Shown here: piece after piece, positions 41,581 to 51,042 of the stretch | Layout: every line of letters starts with the position of its first letter | Position numbering within the stretch: position 1 is the stretch's first letter | Assembly: GCA_003576685.1 (NCBI GenBank) | Contig: QOZR01000009.1 | Span: forward strand, 124,001 to 188,000 | Reading direction: 5' to 3' | DNA length: 64,000 bases | Source: Virgifigura deserti | Lineage (GTDB): Bacteria; Pseudomonadota; Alphaproteobacteria; Dongiales; Dongiaceae | The notes under the pieces: generated by a model | Seen by the model: the letters and a program-made list of their open reading frames with translations, nothing else | Told to the model about the DNA's origin: nothing | Databases searched by the model: none | Position numbers and translations under genes: made by a program

Positions 41581-42816
41581 ATGTTGCTGAGGACGCGGAA
41601 TCGCCTGTACCGATCTGTGACCCTTGGTTTCGTGCTTGCCGCGCTTTGCACTTTGATGCTGGCGGCCGCACCGCCAGCCCCGGGCTGGGCGGCAACGGGC
41701 AAATCCAAGACGACAGCACGAACCGTTGAGACGGCCACGGGCCCGATCCGCGCAGAACCCGTCGCGACGGGCCTCAAGCGTCCCTGGAGCCTGGTCTTCC
41801 TGCCCGACGGCAGCATGCTCGTGGCGGAAGAATCGGGTCAACTCCTGCGCGTCCCGCAGAGCGGGAATATCTCAAAACCTCTCTCCGGTCTGCCCGAGGT
41901 CTACACGACGGGCAATGGCGGGCTTTTGGACGTCAGGCTGGATCCCGACTTCGCGTCCAATCGCCGCATCTATTTCGCGTTCGCCGAGCCTGCCGGCGAC
42001 GGAAGCGGCAAGGCCGGGACCTCGGTCGCACGGGCGGTTCTCCATAAGGACCACATCAGCGACCTCGAGATCATCTTCCGGCAGACGCCGAAGGTGGCCG
42101 ACGAACGCAATTTCGGCGGGCGGCTCGCTTTCGCGCCCGACGGCACTTTGTTCGTGATGCTGGGCGACCGCTTCGCCCTCGATCTGGTCCAGGATCTGAG
42201 CAACACCATCGGCGCTCTCGTGCGCATCAATGCTGACGGCTCTGTGCCGCAGGACAACCCGTTTGTCGGACGCCAAGGGGTTCGGCCGGAGATCTGGTCC
42301 TACGGCCACCGCAACATCGAGGGCGGAGCGTTTCATCCGCAAACCCAAGACCTTTGGATCCACGAGTTCGGCCCCTTGGGCGGCGACGAGCTCAACATAC
42401 CGCGCCCGGGCCTCAACTATGGCTGGCCGCTCGTGAGCTGGGGACGGCATTATTCGGGAGAAGACATCCCCGACCCGCCGACGCGGCCCGAACTCGCCCA
42501 GTCGATCTACCACTGGAATCCGGTGATCTCTCCCTCCGGCATGACGTTCTACACCGGCGCGCTCATTCCGGAATGGCAGGGCAACATCTTGATCGGAGGT
42601 CTTTCCTCGAACGCCCTCATCCGCCTGACCCTGCGTGGGGACCGCGTCATCGCGGAGGAGCGGATCGAGATGGGTGCCCGGATCCGCGACATCGTCCAAG
42701 GCCCGGACGGTGCGCTCTATCTCCTCACCGATCAGCCAAAAGGCGAGATCCTGCGCCTTACGGCCGCCGATAAGCCGAGGGACCAGACGAGCTTCGAAGA
42801 GAGCGTCCCGGACTGA
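41581..42816 (+). CDS. PQQ-dependent glucose/sorbosone dehydrogenase family protein
   Basis: 411 residues. GGAGG precedes ATG 41581 at normal distance (an ATG at 41575 abuts it). A signal peptide (LGFVLAALCTLMLAAAPPA) sends it to the periplasm. The beta-propeller carries RPWSLVFLPDGSMLVAEE, NGGLLDVRLDPDF, GHRNIEGGAFHP and PGLNYGWPLVSWG, family features of soluble aldose sugar dehydrogenases; the His in GHRN and the Arg that bind PQQ are kept. It oxidises sugars in the periplasm. A TGC-ATT-GCA sequence lies at 41498-41506. Confidence 0.88.
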   Translation: MLLRTRNRLYRSVTLGFVLAALCTLMLAAAPPAPGWAATGKSKTTARTVETATGPIRAEPVATGLKRPWSLVFLPDGSMLVAEESGQLLRVPQSGNISKPLSGLPEVYTTGNGGLLDVRLDPDFASNRRIYFAFAEPAGDGSGKAGTSVARAVLHKDHISDLEIIFRQTPKVADERNFGGRLAFAPDGTLFVMLGDRFALDLVQDLSNTIGALVRINADGSVPQDNPFVGRQGVRPEIWSYGHRNIEGGAFHPQTQDLWIHEFGPLGGDELNIPRPGLNYGWPLVSWGRHYSGEDIPDPPTRPELAQSIYHWNPVISPSGMTFYTGALIPEWQGNILIGGLSSNALIRLTLRGDRVIAEERIEMGARIRDIVQGPDGALYLLTDQPKGEILRLTAADKPRDQTSFEESVPD

Positions 42817-43030
42817 CAAGCTCGTCTGCGTGGCGTGTCCTCGGTACGCCCGACAATCCGCAGGCTTTTTGCACCTCCGGGCCGGTGCTGTCTGGAACTG
42901 GCTTGGCGACCTTCGTGTTGGTGCTGCTGGGGGAAATATTTGCCGTTCGGCAGGGGACGACAAGAGGTCTGCAGCTTAGCCGGGAGGGTGAGCAAGCCTA
43001 TTCCTAAAGTCTGGATACGAGGAGCCCACG

Positions 43031-45490
43031 ATGAATCGCATAGCGTTCTATGGCGGATTATTCCTCGTCACGGCAGCAACGCTTATGCTGCAGCTTATTC
43101 AGACGCGTATACTTTCCGTCGTCGCCTGGTATCATCTGGCGTTTTTCGTCATCAGCATCGCAATGTTCGGACTCACTGCAGGTGCCGTGTGGGTCTACCT
43201 GCGGCGCGACCGCTTCACAGAAGCCACTTTATCGCACGACCTCGTCTACTTCACCTCGGCCTTCGCGGTAACGACAGTCCTGTCGTTTGCCGTGCAGTTG
43301 ACGCTGCTGCCCCTCGCCAAGATGAGTGTGTTGGCGGTTCTTATCTGGGCCGAACTCGCTATCTGCCTGGCCGTGCCGTTCTTCTTCTCCGGCGTGGTCG
43401 TCTCCTTGGCGCTCACCCGCAGTCCCTATCCGATTGGACGCGTCTATGGCGTCGACCTCGTCGGCGCGGCGCTCGGTTGTCTCGGCGTTTTGGTCCTGCT
43501 CGACACGGTTCGCGGGCCGACCGCCGTCCTGTGGGTCGGCGCCATTGCCGCGCTCGCCGCCGTGCTCTTCTCCTATTCGCGTATCGGCGCGGCGCCGCTG
43601 ATAAAACCGCCGGTCTCCGCGGTGCTGCGGCGGCCGCTGCCCATCGGGCTGGCGCTGGTTGCCGTTGCGCTCGCCAATGACCTGGCGAGTCCTTGGGGGC
43701 TCCACCCTGTATTCGTGAAGGGCAAGGTGGAGCGGCTCGATCAGCGCATATTCGAGGAATGGAATTCCTTTTCGCGGGTGGTCGTTTTCGACACCGGCAA
43801 TCCGGATCCGCACATGTGGGGACCATCCCCGATCTACATGGCGAGCGACTGGCCGGTCGAGCAGCGGGGCATGAATATCGACGGCGGGGCCGGCACCACC
43901 GCCTATCGCGTCGACGGCGATATCGAGGAGGTAGGGTTCTTAAGGTATGACGTGACCAACCTCGCCTATTTCCTATCCGAGCAGAAGCGGGCCGCGGTTA
44001 TTGGCGTAGGCGGCGGACGAGACCTCCTGAGTGCGCGCCTCTTCGGCATACCCGAGATCACCGGCGTCGAGATCAATCCCGTTCTCCAGCGCCTGCTGAC
44101 ACGGGAGCCGAACTTTGCCGACTTCTCGGGTATCGGCGCGATGGACGGCATCTCGATCGAGGTCGCCGAAGCCCGGAGTTGGTTCGCCCGGAGCGAGGAG
44201 ACATTCGACATCATTCAGATGTCCCTGGTGGACACCTGGGCGGCGACCGGCGCCGGCGCCTTCTCGCTTAGCGAGAACGGCCTTTACACGGTGGAAGCCT
44301 GGCGCACCTTCCTGGAACGGGTTGAGCCGAACGGGGTCTTCACGGTAAGCCGCTGGTACGCACCGGAGAGGATCGAGGAGACCGGCCGCACGGTCAGCCT
44401 GGCCATGGCGGCCGCATTCGAGGTCGGCGCAAGCGAGCCCAGGCAGCACATCTTCCTTGCCGGTTCGGATCGCGTCGCCACTCTCGTTCTGTCGCGCGAA
44501 CCGCTGTCGCCGGGCAAGGTTGAGAACCTGGAAGCCGCCGCCGATGAAATGGGCTACACCGTCCTGATCAGCCCGCAGCAGGAACCGAAGGTGGATGTCC
44601 TGCGGGAGATCGTCTCGACCCAAAGCAGACGAGAGCTCGAGCGCTACACCTCGAGCCTGGAGCTCGACTTGACGCCGCCGACGGACGACCGGCCGTTCTT
44701 CTTCAATCAGCTGCCTCTCTACGACCCATTGCAGACGATCAGCCTGGCGGCCGAAATCAGAGAGACGGGCGTCGTGAGCGGAAACCTGTTCGCCACGGCG
44801 ACGCTCCTGATTCTGTTCCTCATCTCTGCGGCCCTGGTGATGGCAACGATCATCATCCCATTGCGTCCGGCGGTTCGGGATGTCGGCAGACGGCTGGCCT
44901 GGGGTGGGACCGCCTATTTCTTTCTCATCGGCGTCGGTTTCATGATGGTCGAGATCGGCCTTCTGCAGCGAATGAGCGTGTTTTTGGGGCACCCGATCTA
45001 TTCGCTCAGCGTCGTGCTGTTCTCGATCATCCTGACGACCGGTATCGGCAGCATGATCTCGGACTGGCTGCCCCTCGACAGCCAGGGGAAACTCGCGATC
45101 TGGGCGCTGGTCACCGGAGGCTATCTGTTCGCTTTGCCTTTCTGGATCCCATCCGTCTTGCTCGAGTTCGACGGTGCGATGCTGATCACTCGGGCTGCAC
45201 TCTGCGTGCTCATGATCGCGCCAGCCGGCCTGCTCATGGGCTTCGGCTTCCCGACCGGCATGCGGCTCATCTCTGTTGTGGACCGCAAGCCAACACCGTG
45301 GTTCTGGGGGGTCAATGGTGCGGCTGGCGTACTCGCGGCATCGCTCGCCGTAGCCTCCAGCATCGCGCTCGGGATCGGCACAACCTACATTATCGGTGCG
45401 ATCTGTTACCTATTGCTCATTCCGGCCGCTCTGACGATCGGCTTTCATGCAAGCGCTGCACGACCCTCCGTCATGTCATCACCGCTCTGA
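43031..45490 (+). CDS. membrane protein with spermidine-synthase-like domain
   Basis: 819 residues. N-terminal transmembrane helices (~residues 5-205), a central SAM-dependent methyltransferase/aminopropyltransferase fold with VIGVGGGRDLLSARLFGIPEITGVEIN at ~320-345 and a C-terminal hydrophobic region (~590-800) of six to eight helices. The core resembles spermidine synthase, but the canonical putrescine-binding Asp/Tyr are not clearly visible. Such membrane-fused members are frequent in bacteria and their products are unknown. It follows the sugar dehydrogenase after ~214 bp; whether they share a function is unclear. Confidence 0.8.
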   Translation: MNRIAFYGGLFLVTAATLMLQLIQTRILSVVAWYHLAFFVISIAMFGLTAGAVWVYLRRDRFTEATLSHDLVYFTSAFAVTTVLSFAVQLTLLPLAKMSVLAVLIWAELAICLAVPFFFSGVVVSLALTRSPYPIGRVYGVDLVGAALGCLGVLVLLDTVRGPTAVLWVGAIAALAAVLFSYSRIGAAPLIKPPVSAVLRRPLPIGLALVAVALANDLASPWGLHPVFVKGKVERLDQRIFEEWNSFSRVVVFDTGNPDPHMWGPSPIYMASDWPVEQRGMNIDGGAGTTAYRVDGDIEEVGFLRYDVTNLAYFLSEQKRAAVIGVGGGRDLLSARLFGIPEITGVEINPVLQRLLTREPNFADFSGIGAMDGISIEVAEARSWFARSEETFDIIQMSLVDTWAATGAGAFSLSENGLYTVEAWRTFLERVEPNGVFTVSRWYAPERIEETGRTVSLAMAAAFEVGASEPRQHIFLAGSDRVATLVLSREPLSPGKVENLEAAADEMGYTVLISPQQEPKVDVLREIVSTQSRRELERYTSSLELDLTPPTDDRPFFFNQLPLYDPLQTISLAAEIRETGVVSGNLFATATLLILFLISAALVMATIIIPLRPAVRDVGRRLAWGGTAYFFLIGVGFMMVEIGLLQRMSVFLGHPIYSLSVVLFSIILTTGIGSMISDWLPLDSQGKLAIWALVTGGYLFALPFWIPSVLLEFDGAMLITRAALCVLMIAPAGLLMGFGFPTGMRLISVVDRKPTPWFWGVNGAAGVLAASLAVASSIALGIGTTYIIGAICYLLLIPAALTIGFHASAARPSVMSSPL

Positions 45491-45715
45491 GGAGCAGCTA
45501 TCATGCCGGCTGCACGCTGACGAAGGCCCAATACGACATCTAGGGGCCGGGGCGATCCGGGCCGCCGCCCCTCGCGCTGCACCGCAGCGTTACTAGGCGC
45601 CAAGACCCGACACACTACCCTGCGTCACCGGCTTGTTTCAGACGAAAAGTTTCGCACGCTCACGGTATAGGAAATAAAATTTCTTCCGGATCGGCACTCT
45701 GGATATTTACCGTCT

Positions 45716-45731
45716 TTTGTGCATTGCAATA
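45716..45731 (+). promoter_or_regulatory. possible operator upstream of ccr
   Basis: TTTGTGC (45716-45722), ATT, GCAATA. The same halves occur upstream of meaA (31567) and a related symmetrical version at etfB (51038). The site is about 56 bp from ATG 45787. The remaining ~220 bp upstream contain no gene. Confidence 0.45.
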
Positions 45732-45786
45732 TCCACCACGGCCGGTACACTCGATCCAATCCGACCACGTGGTTGAGGAGAGCCAG

Positions 45787-47070
45787 ATGAGCGAAGCGGC
45801 TGAGGTGATCCAACTTCGTCCGGGCCAGCAGACGAAAGACCTCTACGAGATCGGCGAGATTCCGCCGCTCGGCCATGTCCCCCAGCGCATGTATGCCTGG
45901 GCCATCCGCCGCGAGCGCCATGGCGAGCCGGAACAGGCGATGCAGGTCGAGGTGGTGCCGACACCGCCGCTCGATGCCTATCAAGTGCTGGTGATGGTGA
46001 TGGCCGCTGGCGTCAACTACAACGGCGTCTGGGCCGGCCTGGGCAAGCCGATCTCGCCCTTCGACGTGCATAAGGCGCCCTATCACATCGCCGGCTCCGA
46101 CGCCGCCGGCATCGTCTGGGCCGTCGGCAGCAAGGTGAAGCGCTGGAAGGTCGGCGACGAGGTCATCATTCACTGCAACCAGACCGACGGCGATGACGAG
46201 GAGTGCAACGGCGGCGACCCGATGTTCTCGCCGTCGCAGAAGATCTGGGGCTATGAGACGCCGGACGGCTCCTTTGCCCAGTTCACCGCCGTGCAGGCGC
46301 AGCAGCTTATGGCGCGGCCGCGGCACCTGACCTGGGAGGAGAGCGGCTGCTACGTGCTGACGCTGGCGACCGCCTACCGCATGCTGTTCGGCCACCGCCC
46401 GCACATCCTGCGGCCGGGCCACAACGTACTGGTCTGGGGCGCCTCGGGCGGGCTCGGCTCGATGGCGATCCAGCTGATCGCGACGGCCGGTGCCAATGCG
46501 ATCGGCGTGATCTCCGACGACGACAAGCGCGACTTCGTGATGTCCCTCGGCGCCAAGGGCGTGATCAACCGGAAGAACTTCACCTGCTGGGGCAGCCTGC
46601 CGGACGTCGACGATAGCGCCGGCTATGCCGAATACATGAAGAAGGTCCGCGAATTCGGCAAGGCGATATGGGAGATCACCGGCAAGGGCAACGACGTCGA
46701 TTTCGTGTTTGAGCATCCGGGTGAGCAGACCTTCCCGGTGAGCTGCTTCGTCGTCAAGCGCGGCGGCATGGTCGTGTTCTGCGCCGGCACAACCGGCTAC
46801 AACCTGACGATGGATGCGCGCTTCGTCTGGATGCGGCAGAAGCGCATCCAGGGCAGCCATTTCGCCAATCTGCTGCAGGCCAGCCAGGCCAACAACCTCG
46901 TCATCGAGCGGCGTATCGACCCCTGCATGTCGGAGGTCTTCGCCTGGGCCGACATCCCGCGCGCCCACACCAAGATGATGAAGAACCAGCACAAGCCGGG
47001 GAACATGGCCGTGCTGGTCCAGGCCAAGCGCCCCGGTATGCGCACCATCGAGGACGCGGTCGAGGCTTAG
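45787..47070 (+). CDS. ccr: crotonyl-CoA carboxylase/reductase
   Basis: 427 residues from ATG 45787 (GAGGAG upstream). Medium-chain dehydrogenase fold: GWGASGGLGSMAIQL-type dinucleotide loop (VLVWGASGGLGSMAIQLI), DVDFVFEHPGEQTF, FCAGTTGYNLTMD and HCNQTDGDDEECNGGDPM, features of Ccr. It carboxylates crotonyl-CoA reductively to ethylmalonyl-CoA with NADPH and CO2, the key step of the ethylmalonyl-CoA pathway. Downstream after 90 bp is mcd, so a ccr-mcd operon. The pathway mutase (meaA) is 14 kb to the left. Confidence 0.95.
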   Translation: MSEAAEVIQLRPGQQTKDLYEIGEIPPLGHVPQRMYAWAIRRERHGEPEQAMQVEVVPTPPLDAYQVLVMVMAAGVNYNGVWAGLGKPISPFDVHKAPYHIAGSDAAGIVWAVGSKVKRWKVGDEVIIHCNQTDGDDEECNGGDPMFSPSQKIWGYETPDGSFAQFTAVQAQQLMARPRHLTWEESGCYVLTLATAYRMLFGHRPHILRPGHNVLVWGASGGLGSMAIQLIATAGANAIGVISDDDKRDFVMSLGAKGVINRKNFTCWGSLPDVDDSAGYAEYMKKVREFGKAIWEITGKGNDVDFVFEHPGEQTFPVSCFVVKRGGMVVFCAGTTGYNLTMDARFVWMRQKRIQGSHFANLLQASQANNLVIERRIDPCMSEVFAWADIPRAHTKMMKNQHKPGNMAVLVQAKRPGMRTIEDAVEA

Positions 47071-47082
47071 ATCAGAAAGACA

Positions 47083-47148
47083 ACCACAGAGGCACAGAGA
47101 CACAGAGAAAAGCACCGAGGACAATTCAATCCTCTGTGTCTCTGTGGT
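47083..47148. repeat. inverted repeat of the CCACAGAGRCACAGAG type between ccr and mcd
   Basis: ACCACAGAGGCACAGAG (47083-47099) and CTCTGTGTCTCTGTGGT (47132-47148) pair with one mismatch. Such CACAGAG units are, from memory, widespread short intergenic repeats in bacteria. It sits inside the probable ccr-mcd operon, in the 90-bp gap. Confidence 0.6.
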
Positions 47149-47160
47149 CGTTTTGCTCTC

Positions 47161-48828
47161 ATGACTCAAGCCATTGAATCATCGCTCCTGCTTCCCGATC
47201 TGCTGGCAACCTGTGGCGAGGCTCTATCGGCTGCCGAGAGCGTCACCGAGGCGGCGCGGGCGACAGTGCTTGGACTGGTCGGCCCGAGCGGCCGGATCGA
47301 TGCGCAAGCCTTCGAGCGCGAGCAGTTCGCCGCGCATGGCTATGCCTGGCTCGCGACCTATGCCATGGCGCTGCGACAGACCCTGGCCTGGGCCGAGCGG
47401 CTGCAGGCGACCGGCCGTCTCGGCGAGCGGGAGGCGCTGATCTGTCAGGCAGCCTTCGGCGAGTATCTCGCTCAGATCCAGGGCGGTATCGCACTGAGCC
47501 AGGGTGAGATCGTGCGGCTCGCCGATCTCGGCGTCGACGCCGAGGCGACGGGCTTCGCCGACAGCAAGCCGGTGCGGGCGCTGATCGGACGCGGCCATAC
47601 CAGCGCGGTGCGAATGCGCCTTGCCGAACTCATCGCCGAGGGCGATTTCGGCGAGGCGGGGCTCGACGACGAGACGCTGGCGATGATCCGCGACCAGTTC
47701 GCCCGGCTGGCCGCGGCTTACCGCGAGGCGGCGCATGAGTGGCACCGGGCCGACGTGCTGATCCCGATCGAGGTGATCGAGCAGCTCGCCGAGCTCGGCA
47801 TCTTCGGCCTGACGATCCCTGAGGACTATGGCGGGCTCGGCCTCGGCAAACTGGCGATGTGCGTGGTGACCGAGGAGCTGTCGCGCGGCTATATCGGCCT
47901 CGGCTCGCTCGGCACCCGCTCCGAGATTGCCGGCGAGCTGATCCGCCTCGGCGGCACCGAGGAGCAGAAGCGATCCTGGCTGCCGCGGATCGCCAGCGGC
48001 GAGATCCTGCCGACCGCCGTCTTCACCGAGCCCGGCACCGGATCGGATCTGGGCTCGTTGAAGACCCGCGCGGTACGCGACGGCGAGGTCTATCGGATCA
48101 CCGGCAACAAGACCTGGATCACCCACGCCGCGCGCAGCGACGTGATGACGCTGCTCGCCCGCACCAATGCCGACGAGCCCGGCTATGCCGGCCTCTCGAT
48201 GTTCCTCGCCGAGAAGCCGCGCGGCACGGATGCCGCTCCCTTCCCCGCGCCCGGCATGAGCGGCGGCGAGATCAAGGTCCTGGGCTATCGCGGCATGAAG
48301 GAATATGAGCTCGCCTTCGACGGCTTCGCGGTGAAGGCGGAGAGTCTTCTGGGCGGCGTCGAGGGCCAGGGCTTCAAGCAGCTCATGGCGACCTTCGAGT
48401 CAGCCCGCATCCAGACCGCGGCGCGCGCGGTCGGCGTGGCCCAAAACGCCCTGGAGCTCGGCCTCGCCTATGCCCGCGAGCGGATCCAGTTCGGCAAGCC
48501 GATCTACGCCTTCCCGCGCGTCGCCGGCAAGCTAGCCTGGATGGCGGTCGAGACGATGGTCGCGCGGCAGCTCACCTGGTACGCGGCGCGGCAGAAGGAC
48601 TCGGATCGGCGCTGCGACATCGAGGCCGGCATGGCCAAGCTGCTCGCCGCCCGCGTCGCCTGGTCGAACGCCGACAATGGCCTGCAGGTCCATGGCGGCA
48701 ACGGCTATGCCGAGGAATATCCGATCTCCCGTGTGCTGTGCGACGCCCGCATCCTGAACATCTTCGAGGGCGCCGCCGAGATCCAGGCGCAAGTTATCGC
48801 ACGGGGGCTGCTGTCGGGGCGGAACTGA
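47161..48828 (+). CDS. mcd: (2S)-methylsuccinyl-CoA dehydrogenase
   Basis: 555 residues, longer than usual acyl-CoA dehydrogenases because of a ~160-residue N-terminal extension, as in Mcd. The core shows IFGLTIPEDYGGLGLGKLAMCVVTEELSRG, TAVFTEPGTGSDLGSLKT, SARIQTAARAVGVAQ and the C-terminal QVHGGNGYAEEYPISRVLCDARI. It oxidises methylsuccinyl-CoA to mesaconyl-CoA using ETF as electron acceptor. It follows ccr, and ETF is at 51.1 kb. The catalytic base Glu is plausible in the ILNIFEGAAEI segment. Confidence 0.92.
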   Translation: MTQAIESSLLLPDLLATCGEALSAAESVTEAARATVLGLVGPSGRIDAQAFEREQFAAHGYAWLATYAMALRQTLAWAERLQATGRLGEREALICQAAFGEYLAQIQGGIALSQGEIVRLADLGVDAEATGFADSKPVRALIGRGHTSAVRMRLAELIAEGDFGEAGLDDETLAMIRDQFARLAAAYREAAHEWHRADVLIPIEVIEQLAELGIFGLTIPEDYGGLGLGKLAMCVVTEELSRGYIGLGSLGTRSEIAGELIRLGGTEEQKRSWLPRIASGEILPTAVFTEPGTGSDLGSLKTRAVRDGEVYRITGNKTWITHAARSDVMTLLARTNADEPGYAGLSMFLAEKPRGTDAAPFPAPGMSGGEIKVLGYRGMKEYELAFDGFAVKAESLLGGVEGQGFKQLMATFESARIQTAARAVGVAQNALELGLAYARERIQFGKPIYAFPRVAGKLAWMAVETMVARQLTWYAARQKDSDRRCDIEAGMAKLLAARVAWSNADNGLQVHGGNGYAEEYPISRVLCDARILNIFEGAAEIQAQVIARGLLSGRN

Positions 48829-48895
48829 GCCGGCCGTCGCCTCATTCCCTTCCCCCGTCTCCGCGTACAATCACCCCGACGCAGGGAGAGCTCTC

Positions 48896-49888
48896 ATGGA
48901 AATCGATTCCGCACGCGAATTGAAGGCGCGCATCGATCGGCTGGTGTTGGCGCCCTTGGCCCGAAGGGAGGGACGGCGCATCGACCTTGCGGCGCAACCC
49001 TTCGGCACCACGGCCGAGCCGCATCGAACCGTCGCCGTCGGCATCGCCCCTTGTGCGGAGACAGGCTTCAGGCTGGCCGTCCGCATCCAGCGACGCGAGA
49101 TGGAGGGCGGGATGCAGATCGAGAGGATCCGGAGTCTCGCAAAGGGTGAAATCGACGTCCGCTATATCGGGCGGATCGTCAAGCGCGTGCTGCCCTGGCA
49201 TCGACGGCGCAACCGGCCGCTGCGCATCGGCGGATCGATCGGGCATTACGGCATCACGGCGGGCACGCTCGGCTGCTTTGTCCGGCGGCGCAGCGACGAG
49301 GCCCCAATGATCCTGTCGAACAACCATGTTCTCGCCGACGAGAATCGGGCGGAAATCGGCGACGCGATCCTCCAGCCCGGCCGCTATGACGGCGGCCGGC
49401 GCGGCCGCGACGCGATCGGCTATCTGGCGGACTTCGTGCGCCTGAAGCCGCGCGCGGCGAACGCGATGGACTGTGCCGTCGCCAACCTGAAACCCCGACT
49501 GGATTTCGACCCTGTGAAGCTGACCGGCCTAGGGCGGCTCGGCGGGCTCGCCGGCGACGGCCCGCCGGAAATTGCCGAGGTCGCCAAGGTCGGCCGCACG
49601 ACCGGCCTGACGCGCGGCCGCATCACCGCCTTCGAGATCGACAATGTGATCGTCGGCTATGATTCCGGAAACTTGCGCTTCGACGACCAGATCGAGATCG
49701 AGGGCGCCGGCGACGGCCCATTCAGCGACGGCGGTGACAGCGGCTCGTTGATCGTCGACGCCGAACGGCGTGGCATCGCCCTGCTGTTCGCCGGCAGCGA
49801 TCAGGGCGGCAGCAACGACCAGGGGCTGACCTACGCCAATCCGCTGCCCGCCGTGCTGCGCCGGCTGCGCGTCGATCTACTCACCTGA
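48896..49888 (+). CDS. trypsin-like serine protease-type protein
   Basis: 330 residues. A catalytic triad fits: H144 in LSNNHVLAD, D192 in NAMDCAVANL, and S282 in DGGDSGSLIVD. No signal peptide is evident. Residues ~40-100 include VAVGIAPCAETGFRLAVRIQ, an alpha-beta domain related to the small protein encoded next (VVGIGIARFEDGYCLKVNL). Such chromosomal S1-like proteins with this N-terminal domain have no known substrate. CAGGGAGAGC precedes ATG 48896. Unrelated to mcd upstream. Confidence 0.78.
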   Translation: MEIDSARELKARIDRLVLAPLARREGRRIDLAAQPFGTTAEPHRTVAVGIAPCAETGFRLAVRIQRREMEGGMQIERIRSLAKGEIDVRYIGRIVKRVLPWHRRRNRPLRIGGSIGHYGITAGTLGCFVRRRSDEAPMILSNNHVLADENRAEIGDAILQPGRYDGGRRGRDAIGYLADFVRLKPRAANAMDCAVANLKPRLDFDPVKLTGLGRLGGLAGDGPPEIAEVAKVGRTTGLTRGRITAFEIDNVIVGYDSGNLRFDDQIEIEGAGDGPFSDGGDSGSLIVDAERRGIALLFAGSDQGGSNDQGLTYANPLPAVLRRLRVDLLT

Positions 49889-49913
49889 CATCCCGCAACC
49901 TATATTGAGCGGC

Positions 49914-50138
49914 ATGACCGCCGTTTCGATCGATCAGGCGCGCGCCGCCAAGGAGAAGGCGAAGGCGGCGTTCGCCCCGATGGCCACCGTCGTCGGCATC
50001 GGCATCGCCCGCTTCGAGGACGGCTATTGCCTCAAGGTCAATCTGCGGCAGGCGCCGGCCGATGACGTGATCCTGCCCGATGCTATCGACGGCGTCCCCG
50101 TTCGGTTGGAAATCGTCGGCCCGATCCGCAAGCGGTAA
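49914..50138 (+). CDS. small protein related to the N-terminal domain of the upstream protease
   Basis: 74 residues from ATG 49914. After a Lys/Ala-rich helix (ARAAKEKAKAAFAP) it has VVGIGIARFEDGYCLKVNL and DAIDGVPVRLEIVGPI, a compact alpha-beta module found as the N-terminal domain of trypsin-like proteins. Here it is free-standing, 25 bp after the protease. It may be a chaperone, inhibitor or detached pro-domain. Function is inferred only from position and similarity. Confidence 0.6.
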   Translation: MTAVSIDQARAAKEKAKAAFAPMATVVGIGIARFEDGYCLKVNLRQAPADDVILPDAIDGVPVRLEIVGPIRKR

Positions 50139-50193
50139 CATCCGGGCGCAATTTCCGCTGGTCTCGGCCTTTCGGCTCGCTATATCGTAGCGA

Positions 50194-50388
50194 ATGGATA
50201 TTCTCTTCATTCTCGTGATCGTCGCCATGATCGCGACCCTGGGAGCCCTGTTCCTCGGTATGTTCAGCATGGCGCGCGGCGGCGAGTTCGCCCGCCGCAA
50301 CAGCAACCGGTTCATGCGCTGGCGCGTCATTCTGCAAGGGACGGCGATCGGCCTGTTCATCCTGTTCGTGCTGCTATCGCAAGCGTAA
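50194..50388 (+). CDS. twin-transmembrane HIG1-type protein
   Basis: 64 residues with two hydrophobic helices (ILFILVIVAMIATLGALFLGMF; VILQGTAIGLFILFVLLS) joined by a short basic loop with RGGEFARRNSNRFMRWR. This matches the HIG1/twin-TM family that precedes cobalamin adenosyltransferase in many alphaproteobacteria. HIG1 proteins are linked to respiratory complexes; the bacterial role is unclear. Only six bases separate it from the next gene. Confidence 0.8.
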   Translation: MDILFILVIVAMIATLGALFLGMFSMARGGEFARRNSNRFMRWRVILQGTAIGLFILFVLLSQA

Positions 50389-50394
50389 GGCGGC

Positions 50395-50961
50395 ATGGTT
50401 CAGCTCACCCGGATCTACACGCGCGGCGGCGACAAGGGGAAGACTTCGCTCGGCAATGGCCGGCGAGTGCCGAAGCATGACTCGCGCGTCGCCGCCTACG
50501 GCACCGTCGACGAGGCCAATGCGGTGATCGGCATCGCCCGCCTGCATACCGTGGAAGAAGCCGACGCGATGCTGGCCCGCATCCAGAACGATCTGTTCGA
50601 TCTGGGGGCCGACCTCTGCACGCCCGAGGCGGAAGACGAGCAGCCGGGCGCGGCCCTGCGCATTGCGGCCGGCCAGGTCGAACGCCTGGAGCAGGAGATC
50701 GACCGCATGAATGCCGCACTGCAACCGCTGAACTCCTTCGTCCTACCCGGCGGGACGGCTGCGGCGGCGCAGCTCCACTTGGCCCGCACCGTGATTCGGC
50801 GTGCCGAGCGGGAGATGACCGCGCTGGCGGGCGAGCAGCCGGTGAATCCGCTGGCCATCCAGTACGTCAACCGGCTGTCGGACCATCTGTTCGTAATGGC
50901 CCGTCATCTTAATGACGGCGGCCGCGCCGACGTGCTATGGAAGCCCGGCGCCAATCGCTGA
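50395..50961 (+). CDS. cob(I)alamin adenosyltransferase (PduO type)
   Basis: 188 residues. The ATP loop YTRGGDKGKTSLGNGRRVPK and the later SDHLFVMARHLN with RVAAYGTVDEANAVIG are PduO signatures. It converts cob(I)alamin to adenosylcobalamin, the cofactor of the ethylmalonyl-CoA mutase encoded at 29.5 kb (and probably of a methylmalonyl-CoA mutase elsewhere). It follows the twin-TM gene in an operon; the ETF genes come after a 185-bp gap that has its own promoter. Confidence 0.93.
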   Translation: MVQLTRIYTRGGDKGKTSLGNGRRVPKHDSRVAAYGTVDEANAVIGIARLHTVEEADAMLARIQNDLFDLGADLCTPEAEDEQPGAALRIAAGQVERLEQEIDRMNAALQPLNSFVLPGGTAAAAQLHLARTVIRRAEREMTALAGEQPVNPLAIQYVNRLSDHLFVMARHLNDGGRADVLWKPGANR

Positions 50962-51013
50962 AGGCCTAATGGTTACGGCGGTTTGCCCCAGTTTTGGGCA
51001 CGGTTTGGCGGCG

Positions 51014-51042
51014 TTGACACGTCTATGTCATCTACCTATTGT
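51014..51042 (+). promoter_or_regulatory. sigma-70 promoter of etfBA-hbd
   Basis: TTGACA (51014-51019), 17 bases, TATTGT (51037-51042). A near-consensus vegetative promoter with optimal spacing. Transcription would start near 51049, inside the palindrome described next. Confidence 0.75.
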
